A stretch of 5,749 bases of DNA from Candidatus Tectimicrobiota bacterium. Lineage in GTDB: Bacteria; JACPSX01. The stretch's first letter is position 1. Each line of letters begins with the position of its first letter. The notes beneath the pieces were generated by a model, which did no database searches, was not told the DNA's origin, and saw nothing but the letters and a program-made list of their open reading frames with translations. Location of the stretch: positions 1-5,749 of the forward strand of contig JACPSX010000018.1 in NCBI GenBank assembly GCA_016193065.1. The letters are read 5' to 3'. Below are positions 1-4,230 of the stretch, piece after piece. Position numbers and translations under genes: made by a program.

Positions 1-1674
1 CCGTGAGATCTCTTCGCTGACCTCCAGGACCTCGAAAACTCCGGTTCTCCCCAGATAGCCGGTGCTCCGGCACTTGGGACAACCGTCTCCGACGCGGAAG
101 ACCCCCATCTCTACCGCATCGGGTTCCAGGCCCAGGAATGCCAGCTCTTGTCCTTTTAGCTTCTCGCTGCGTGAGCAGTGCGGGCAAATTTTCCGTACCA
201 GGCGTTGAGCGACCACTCCGATAATCGTCGAGGAGAGGAGAAACGGTTCAAGCCCCAGATCGACCAGCCGGGTGACTGCCGAGGCTGCATCATTCGTATG
301 CAGGGTACTCAGGACCAGGTGTCCGGTAAGTGCCGCCTGGACGGCGTTATCCGCCGTCTCCTGATCCCGGATCTCACCGACCATGATGATATCGGGGTCC
401 TGCCGCAAGATGCTGCGCAGGCTGCTGGCAAACGTGATCCCCACCTGAGACTGGACCGCCACCTGGTTAAATTCCTCGAAGACCATCTCAATGGGATCCT
501 CGATGGTTGTTACATTCATCGCTGGAGTGGCCACAGAGCGCAGAGAAGAGTAAAGGGTGGTTGTTTTTCCGCTCCCCGTGGGTCCTGTAACCAAGATCAT
601 GCCATGGGGCCGCGCCAGAAAGGTGCGGTACAGGGCCAGATCCCGCGTGGAAAAGCCCATCTCCCCGAGTTCCTGAAACAAAATCCGCGGATCAAGGACC
701 CTCATGACCGCCTTCTCTCCGAAGGCTACCGGAAGCGTGGACACCCTCAGTTCCCGATCCCCTTCCGCATACTGGAGCTTGATGCGCCCGTCCTGGGGAC
801 GCCGCTTCTCGGCAATGTCCAAGCGAGCCAGCATCTTGATGCGGGAGATAATGGCCGGGTAAACTTCCTTTGGAAGCGAGTGGATGTCGTGCAATACCCC
901 GTCAATTCGGAATCTCACCAGCGCCCGCTCGCGCTTGGGCTCCAGATGGATATCGCTGGCCCGGTTTTCGATGGCATAGGTGAAGAGGTGGTCGACGGCG
1001 CTGCGAATGTGCTGGTCCGTCGATTCAATCTCGCTCTCGGACTTTACGCGCACATACTGTTCGAGATTTCCCAGGTCGACCAGAGGAGCCACGATCTCTT
1101 TGCGAGCAGCCATCACGGAGGATTGGAAACCGTAGAACTGCCGGATTGTTTTTAAGATGTCGCTTTTGAGACTCACTACAGGAGCGACCCGAAATCCAGT
1201 CACCTGGCGGATGCTCTCCTGGAGCTCCAGATCAAAGGGGTTATTAATGGCAACTTTCAACGTCCCCTCTTCCAGAATCAGCGGAACCACCAGGTGCTTG
1301 AGGGCAAAGGCTCGGGGGATCGTGCTGGTGACCACTTCCAGGTCAAGTTCCAGGGGGTCGATCCGTTGAAAGGGGATGCCCGCCGCCTCCGAGACGGCTC
1401 GCATGATCACTTCCTCGGTGAGATGCTCCGCGGGGTTATGGGCCAGAGGCAGTCCCAGCGATGAAACAACATCCACCGCCGTAAGCGCGGGCGGTGCACT
1501 GTCCGGACTTCCGTTCCCATCGCGCTTCGGCAGGTTCCCGTCCTCTCCGCGAACCCTCCCTATTTTTCTCTTCAAGGCCTTTTCCTCGGACAAAATGGAG
1601 GACGCCTGCGCCTTCGTGACGAGCATCGCCCGGCTCAGAATCTCGCAGAGGTGTTCCATTGTGAGGGCAGGCAC
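1..1674 (-). CDS. pilB: Type IV pilus assembly ATPase PilB (GspE/PilB family), 3' end cut by window
   Basis: This is a cytoplasmic hexameric ATPase that drives pilin polymerisation at the inner-membrane platform. The frame is open for 558 codons and runs off the window. Residues about 75-175 look like the T2SSE N-terminal domain. The ATPase core shows Walker A GPTGSGKT (364-371), the Asp box TTIEDPIE (389-396), Walker B RQDPDIIMVGEIRD (424-437) and the His box LTGHLVLSTLHTN (449-461). A tetracysteine zinc motif follows, CPHC (497-500) and CPKC (532-535), as in PilB and GspE. I chose the GTG at 1674 because AGGAG lies 7 nt upstream; the ATG five codons later (1659) has no well-placed site. The extreme N-terminus is degenerate compared with MshEN-type c-di-GMP modules, and a polar, Gly/Pro/Asp-rich stretch follows at about residues 38-65. 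Family membership is certain. PilB is preferred over GspE because PilY1 and a pseudopilin are nearby; 86 bp separate it from the pseudopilin, which suggests co-transcription. Confidence 0.95.
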   Translation of the reverse strand, partial: MPALTMEHLCEILSRAMLVTKAQASSILSEEKALKRKIGRVRGEDGNLPKRDGNGSPDSAPPALTAVDVVSSLGLPLAHNPAEHLTEEVIMRAVSEAAGIPFQRIDPLELDLEVVTSTIPRAFALKHLVVPLILEEGTLKVAINNPFDLELQESIRQVTGFRVAPVVSLKSDILKTIRQFYGFQSSVMAARKEIVAPLVDLGNLEQYVRVKSESEIESTDQHIRSAVDHLFTYAIENRASDIHLEPKRERALVRFRIDGVLHDIHSLPKEVYPAIISRIKMLARLDIAEKRRPQDGRIKLQYAEGDRELRVSTLPVAFGEKAVMRVLDPRILFQELGEMGFSTRDLALYRTFLARPHGMILVTGPTGSGKTTTLYSSLRSVATPAMNVTTIEDPIEMVFEEFNQVAVQSQVGITFASSLRSILRQDPDIIMVGEIRDQETADNAVQAALTGHLVLSTLHTNDAASAVTRLVDLGLEPFLLSSTIIGVVAQRLVRKICPHCSRSEKLKGQELAFLGLEPDAVEMGVFRVGDGCPKCRSTGYLGRTGVFEVLEVSEEISR

Positions 1675-1681
1675 CGCGTCT

Positions 1682-1686
1682 CTCCT
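1682..1686 (-). promoter_or_regulatory. Ribosome binding site of pilB (decides GTG start)
   Basis: AGGAG on the minus strand lies 7 nt before the GTG at 1674. It is about 22 nt from the in-frame ATG at 1659, too far to serve it, so it favours the GTG start. Confidence 0.75.
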
Positions 1687-1760
1687 GTCGAGTTTCGAAA
1701 CTACAGCGAGGGCCCAACGGGGAAAAACCTGTGTTCATATTAATCGATACGCCCCACATG

Positions 1761-2273
1761 TCAAGGGGAGGGAGGCTCGTAGGGTCCCCAGCCCCGTTCG
1801 AGCCGGACCCTCCCCGTAGCGGATAGGACCGTAATGCGGTACCTCGCTTGGGATCCCCCTAGGAAATAGAGCCCCCCGCTCAGGCCACCCAGGGAGCCAT
1901 CGGGCCTGAAGGTCACCGCGTCGCCGGGGAAGGTGACCGGGTCCCCACCCCCTCGGTTGAAAACCACCGAGGAGGGGAGGTCCATTGGAAATCCTTCCCC
2001 CACCCACCCGAGAAAAGCGTCCTTCTTTTCAATCAGGTAATTCGCCCCGTCGGCAAAGAAGCGAACACGATACTCCAGATTGGTCGATACCGCTCGAAAC
2101 CGGACGTACTGGAGAGTTGATGCCACCTGGCGCACGGCCCGCCGCGCCTCCAGGGTGTTTAGCCAATTCGGGATATTTACCAGGGTCACGGAAGCGACAA
2201 TTCCGATAATGGCAACCACGATGACGACCTCTAGGAGAGTGAAACCCGAGGAACTTCTGGCAAGTGGAGACAT
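1761..2273 (-). CDS. fimT: GspH/FimT-type pseudopilin (type IV pilus minor pilin)
   Basis: This is a 170-residue prepilin. It has a short basic leader ending in Gly10, then the class III signal GFTLLEVVIVVAIIG: PilD would cut G10/F11, and Glu15 is the conserved Glu+5 of the mature protein. Residues about 11-33 form the hydrophobic N-terminal helix used for membrane storage and pilus packing. The rest is an amphipathic helix (about 34-60) and a beta-rich globular head ending YRITVLSATGRVRLER (145-160), typical of GspH/FimT proteins. Family knowledge suggests a role in the minor-pilin priming complex rather than as main subunit. The ATG at 2273 is chosen because GGAGG ends 8 nt upstream; a GTG two codons earlier (2279) sits only 2 nt from that site. 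It is the first gene after the sigma-54 promoter and precedes pilB. The exact subfamily (fimT, gspH, pilE-like) cannot be fixed here. Confidence 0.9.
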   Translation of the reverse strand: MSPLARSSSGFTLLEVVIVVAIIGIVASVTLVNIPNWLNTLEARRAVRQVASTLQYVRFRAVSTNLEYRVRFFADGANYLIEKKDAFLGWVGEGFPMDLPSSVVFNRGGGDPVTFPGDAVTFRPDGSLGGLSGGLYFLGGSQARYRITVLSATGRVRLERGWGPYEPPSP

Positions 2274-2281
2274 GAGCACCT

Positions 2282-2286
2282 CCTCC
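2282..2286 (-). promoter_or_regulatory. Ribosome binding site of the pseudopilin gene
   Basis: GGAGG (within GGGAGGAG) on the minus strand has 8-nt spacing to ATG 2273 but only 2 nt to GTG 2279. It therefore sets the start to ATG 2273. Confidence 0.75.
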
Positions 2287-2340
2287 CTGAAGAAAAAGAC
2301 AGCAATTCCTCTGCGGGAAACCCAGCGTTTTGTGTCTTGG

Positions 2341-2408
2341 GTCTCCCCGGCGGAAGCCGGGGTCCAGTGGTTCCCCTGGATTCCGGCGTTCGCCGGAATG
2401 ACGGGGAC
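2341..2408. repeat. REP-like double-hairpin element
   Basis: Two GC-rich hairpins lie head to head. The first pairs CCCCGGC (2345-2351) with GCCGGGG (2356-2362) around GGAA. The second is ATTCCGGCGTTCGCCGGAAT (2380-2399). TCCAG (2363-2367) and CTGGA (2376-2380) also pair, joining the two into a cruciform-like unit flanked by gtc...cccc and ggggac. Read through by mistake, the element gives peptide strings such as WIPAFAGMT or FRRTPESR. I know these from many dispersed intergenic repeats in environmental bacteria, so this is a repeat and not a gene. It lies within the predicted mRNA leader of the pseudopilin gene. Confidence 0.8.
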
Positions 2409-2423
2409 GAAACCGTCACCCCG

Positions 2424-2440
2424 GTGGAAGCGGATTCCAC
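2424..2440. repeat. Short inverted repeat next to the REP-like element
   Basis: GTGGAA (2424-2429) and TTCCAC (2435-2440) form a 6-bp stem with a 5-nt loop. It lies 15 bp beyond the double hairpin, in the same predicted leader. It may be an outer part of that repeat or chance. Confidence 0.45.
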
Positions 2441-2482
2441 TCTGATTCGATGCTTTCCCCTGCTAGATGACCGGTTCGCCTA

Positions 2483-2498
2483 GCAAAAGAGGTGCCAA
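2483..2498 (-). promoter_or_regulatory. Sigma-54 (RpoN) -24/-12 promoter for the pseudopilin-pilB unit
   Basis: Read on the minus strand, 2498-2482 is TTGGCACCTCTTTTGCT. This matches TTGGCAC-N5-TTGC exactly, with GG and GC separated by 10 nt as sigma-54 requires. The predicted transcription start is near 2471, giving a leader of about 200 nt before ATG 2273. Major pilin genes are classically sigma-54/PilR-controlled in several Proteobacteria, so the position before a prepilin gene makes sense. The match is read from sequence; activity is inferred. Confidence 0.8.
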
Positions 2499-2604
2499 CC
2501 GGGAGGGAAGCGCCTTCTGCTAAAGTGATTGCTTCTTTTCAGAGATTTGCGCGGCGGTGAGGCCTGAGGTGGACGGAGGATCCGTGTTTACAACGAAGAA
2601 AAGA

Positions 2605-2631
2605 TGTGCAATGTGCACAATTTTTTGTGCA
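2605..2631. promoter_or_regulatory. Candidate upstream activator site: TGCACAA dyad plus extra TGTGCA copy
   Basis: TGCACAA (2614-2620), four T, then TTGTGCA (2625-2631) is a perfect 7-bp dyad centred about 150 bp upstream of the predicted sigma-54 start. That is a normal distance for an enhancer-binding protein. TGTGCA occurs at 2605, 2612 and 2626, spaced 7 and 14 bp. The half-sites resemble NtrC sites (TGCAC-N7-GTGCA), but the spacer here is 8. The dyad starts 8 bp past the lipoprotein stop codon. There is no good T-tract after it in the minus direction, so a terminator role is less likely. Confidence 0.5.
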
Positions 2632-2638
2632 GTGTCGT

Positions 2639-3634
2639 TCAGGGACGAGAAGGGGTCCTGGCAGGAGCGGAGACTGTCATGAGGTAGCGTTGTACACCCT
2701 TGGCGCCGTCCTTGTCGGTGGCGATAATCTCGATCAGGAAAGTGCCGCTGGACTCCGGACTGAGAGCCCACTGCAGCTTGCCGCTCTGAGGATCGATCGT
2801 CATCCCCTTGGGAACCGAGGGCCCCAAAGAAAAGGTAACGGGATCACCGTCCGGGTCGGAGGCCTTGACCGGGTAAACATAAAGGTTGTTGGCCGTTGGA
2901 CCGACCGGAGGTTGAGAGGCAATGACCGGTGGACTGTTGGTGATGGTCACCTCCGCGGAAACCACCCTCGCGCCCCGGGTTTCCCCATCAAAGGGCGTCG
3001 CGGCAGCCGAGATCCGGTCCCCCTTGCGGACCAGCTCTGGCGGAAGATTCTCCGTCCCCTGCCCGATCACGAGCTCCCCGTTCCGAAACCATTCATAGGA
3101 ATACGATACGGTATCTCCGTCCAAGTCCTCGCTCTCCACCTGGATCTGCAGGCGATCCCCTCCGGAAGCGGGTCGGGGGAGAATGGCCAGGGAGCGGACC
3201 CTGGGGGAGCTGTTCAGGATCGGGAGGGGGTCGGATTGCTTGGGATTCCCAACCAAGATCCCATCTGTCGGGGTGACCGCCACGACGACCTGATCTCCCT
3301 TGTGAAAACTCCCCGGCTTCAGCGTGTTTTCTTCTGCCCGGCTTACCACGCTTCCATTGACCCGCCACTCATAGGAATAGCTGACCGGATCCCCATCCGG
3401 GTCCTGGCCGGAAACAATGGCCGTGATGCTGCTGAAGGCGTAAGCCTTCTCGGGGGTCAGCATCACCTGGCGGACAACGGGGGGAGAATTCTGCGTCCGT
3501 TGGGAGGGAGGGGAAGGTGCCTTGGCAGCCGGAGTAGGAGGAGTTTCATTTCCGCCTCCGCACCCCGAAAGGAGCAGAGCGAGTCCGGCCAAGCAAAGAG
3601 CCCGGAAAATTCTCTCTTCGAGGAGGAAGCGCAA
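2639..3634 (-). CDS. Lipoprotein with three Ig/cadherin-like modules
   Basis: The product is a 331-residue exported lipoprotein. Its signal peptide ends in the lipobox LLSGC with Cys25 as the lipidation site. A Pro/Ser-rich linker (about 30-50) follows, then three beta-sandwich-like modules. Modules 1 (about 51-141) and 2 (about 142-233) are clearly duplicated: DPDGDPVSYSYEWRVNG (78-94) matches DLDGDTVSYSYEWFRNG (170-186), and each ends near an NS-P motif (141-144, 233-235). Module 3 (about 234-325) resembles a putative Ig (He_PIG/cadherin-like) domain with DPDGDPVTF at 260 and IIATDKDGAKGVQRY near its end. The DxDGD loops are likely calcium sites. The start is TTG: AGGAG lies 7 nt upstream and no other start precedes the hydrophobic core. 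I do not recognise a named gene. Its place between PilY1 and FimT/PilB suggests an envelope accessory of the pilus, but this is inference. Confidence 0.88.
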   Translation of the reverse strand: MRFLLEERIFRALCLAGLALLLSGCGGGNETPPTPAAKAPSPPSQRTQNSPPVVRQVMLTPEKAYAFSSITAIVSGQDPDGDPVSYSYEWRVNGSVVSRAEENTLKPGSFHKGDQVVVAVTPTDGILVGNPKQSDPLPILNSSPRVRSLAILPRPASGGDRLQIQVESEDLDGDTVSYSYEWFRNGELVIGQGTENLPPELVRKGDRISAAATPFDGETRGARVVSAEVTITNSPPVIASQPPVGPTANNLYVYPVKASDPDGDPVTFSLGPSVPKGMTIDPQSGKLQWALSPESSGTFLIEIIATDKDGAKGVQRYLMTVSAPARTPSRP

Positions 3635-3640
3635 CTCAAA

Positions 3641-3647
3641 TCTCCTT
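3641..3647 (-). promoter_or_regulatory. Ribosome binding site deciding the TTG start of the lipoprotein
   Basis: AAGGAGA on the minus strand has 7 nt between its GGAG core and the TTG at 3634. The upstream palindrome begins 5 nt further on, so structure there could affect access to this site. Confidence 0.7.
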
Positions 3648-3652
3648 GTTCA

Positions 3653-3696
3653 CCCCCTCCCTTCCCCTCCCCCCTGGGGAGGGATGGGTGGGGGGG
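3653..3696. repeat. C/G-rich palindrome with quadruplex motifs on both strands
   Basis: Four C-runs (3653-3674, separated by T, TT and T) are followed by one T and four G-runs (3676-3696, separated by A, AT and T). The halves can fold into an imperfect hairpin. Each G-rich strand also meets the four-tract quadruplex rule with loops of 1, 2 and 1 nt. The element lies in the 102-bp gap between the OB-fold gene and the lipoprotein, immediately upstream of the latter's ribosome binding site. It looks like a member of the dispersed CCCTCCCC/GGGGAGGG intergenic repeat class. Confidence 0.65.
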
Positions 3697-3736
3697 TATT
3701 TCGCCATACCTCGGCCGGTCGCAGCTCTATGCCAAC

Positions 3737-4123
3737 TCACCGGGGCAGCGGTGGGGTCAATATAATCTCCTGGGCCACAAAATACCGTATGCTGGTGGCG
3801 TAACCCTTGACGGTCACCTCTTTGGAAACCTGCAGGTCCTCAAATGGGACCGGATTGCCGCGCGGGTCGCGGATGGCCGTCGTGCTGCGAACTTCAACAA
3901 CAATGTCCTCGACCCGGATCGACTTGGGCTGTTGCAGGCGGTCCCGGATGACCCCATGAAAGGAAACCAGCTTCTGGTCCTGGGCAAAGGAGACGGAGGT
4001 AAGCGAGAGGAGACAGAGTGCCGCAACCAGAAGCACGGCAACTGATGCCACCTCCACCCCTCCCCTCCCCGTGTACCTCGGGTGCGGGAGGGTATGGAAG
4101 GGGGGAGTTGCCGTGCGTTTCAT
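3737..4123 (-). CDS. Small secreted OB-fold-like (DUF5666-like) protein with interrupted signal peptide
   Basis: The product is 128 residues from ATG 4123. It begins MKR, continues with a Pro/Gly/Arg-rich stretch encoded by an inserted palindrome (residues 3-30), then the hydrophobic core LLVAALCLLSLTSV and a probable signal peptidase I site SFA/Q at 47/48. The mature part (about 81 residues) has the pattern of small OB-fold domains: a GVI strand, VEVRSTTAIRD, FEDLQVSKEVTVKGYA, and a closing AQEIIL strand. This recalls DUF5666, but I cannot confirm it. ATG 4123 is preferred because deleting the 84-bp insert restores a canonical signal peptide. Alternatives are ATG 4231, overlapping the PilY1 stop as TAATG with GGGAGG 7 nt upstream (164 aa), or GTG 4057/4051 behind purine-rich sequence inside the element. 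Its function in the pilus locus is unknown; a periplasmic ligand-binding or PilY1-partner role is only inference. Confidence 0.7.
   Translation of the reverse strand: MKRTATPPFHTLPHPRYTGRGGVEVASVAVLLVAALCLLSLTSVSFAQDQKLVSFHGVIRDRLQQPKSIRVEDIVVEVRSTTAIRDPRGNPVPFEDLQVSKEVTVKGYATSIRYFVAQEIILTPPLPR
4033..4116. repeat. 84-bp in-frame palindromic element inside a signal-peptide coding sequence
   Basis: The ends are a perfect 11-bp inverted repeat: GCACGGCAACT at 4033-4043 and AGTTGCCGTGC at 4106-4116. The interior (4044-4105) is a C-rich half followed by a G-rich half that pair imperfectly. The length is exactly 28 codons and the reading frame of the host gene has no stop. Joining 4117 directly to 4032 gives a gene starting MKLLVAALCLLSLTSVSFA, a standard signal peptide, which argues for insertion into an existing gene. 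No target-site duplication longer than the shared C at the junction is visible. Confidence 0.75.
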
Positions 4124-4133
4124 TTCAACTCGC

Positions 4134-4179
4134 AAATCCCCCCTTCCCCCCCTTTTTAAAGGGGGGAGCAGGGGGATTT
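4134..4179. repeat. Nested hairpin repeat (AAATCCCCC...GGGGGATTT class)
   Basis: The outer arms AAATCCCCC (4134-4142) and GGGGGATTT (4171-4179) are perfect. The inner arms CCCCCCTTT (4147-4155) and AAAGGGGGG (4158-4166) are also perfect around a TT loop, with a 4+4 nt internal bulge between the two stems. This is a widespread bacterial intergenic palindrome type; mistranslated, it gives strings like PPLKRGGRGD. It sits between the pilY1 stop and the next start, so it would lie in the polycistronic mRNA and could attenuate transcription or affect mRNA stability. Confidence 0.8.
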
Positions 4180-4230
4180 TCTTCAGTGGGGGGGCTATCT
4201 GGAGATGATCTTGTACCGAGCATCTTTCCA

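Noticed and set aside
178-1155. 325-codon open frame on the plus strand
   Set aside because: It is antisense to the ATPase core of PilB, whose Walker, Asp, His and cysteine motifs are all intact on the other strand.
2080-2445. Possible small plus-strand gene ending in WIPAFAGMTG...
   Set aside because: Its C-terminal part is the REP-like repeat read through, and the N-terminal part is antisense to the pseudopilin.
2274-2471. c-di-GMP (GEMM) or other known riboswitch in the pseudopilin leader
   Set aside because: The conserved GEMM core blocks are not visible; the structure is accounted for by REP-like hairpins.
2510-2600. IHF site between the promoter and the putative activator site
   Set aside because: A partial match (AATCAC followed by T-rich sequence) near 2530 lacks the second half of the consensus.
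2614-2631. Rho-independent terminator after the lipoprotein gene
   Set aside because: The stem is only 7 bp with A/T-rich inner pairs, and no continuous T-run follows in the minus direction; its position fits an activator site better.
2606-4045. 479-codon open frame on the plus strand
   Set aside because: It runs antisense through the lipoprotein, two palindromes and the OB-fold gene, lacks domain-like content, and is explained by the high G+C codon bias of the minus-strand genes.
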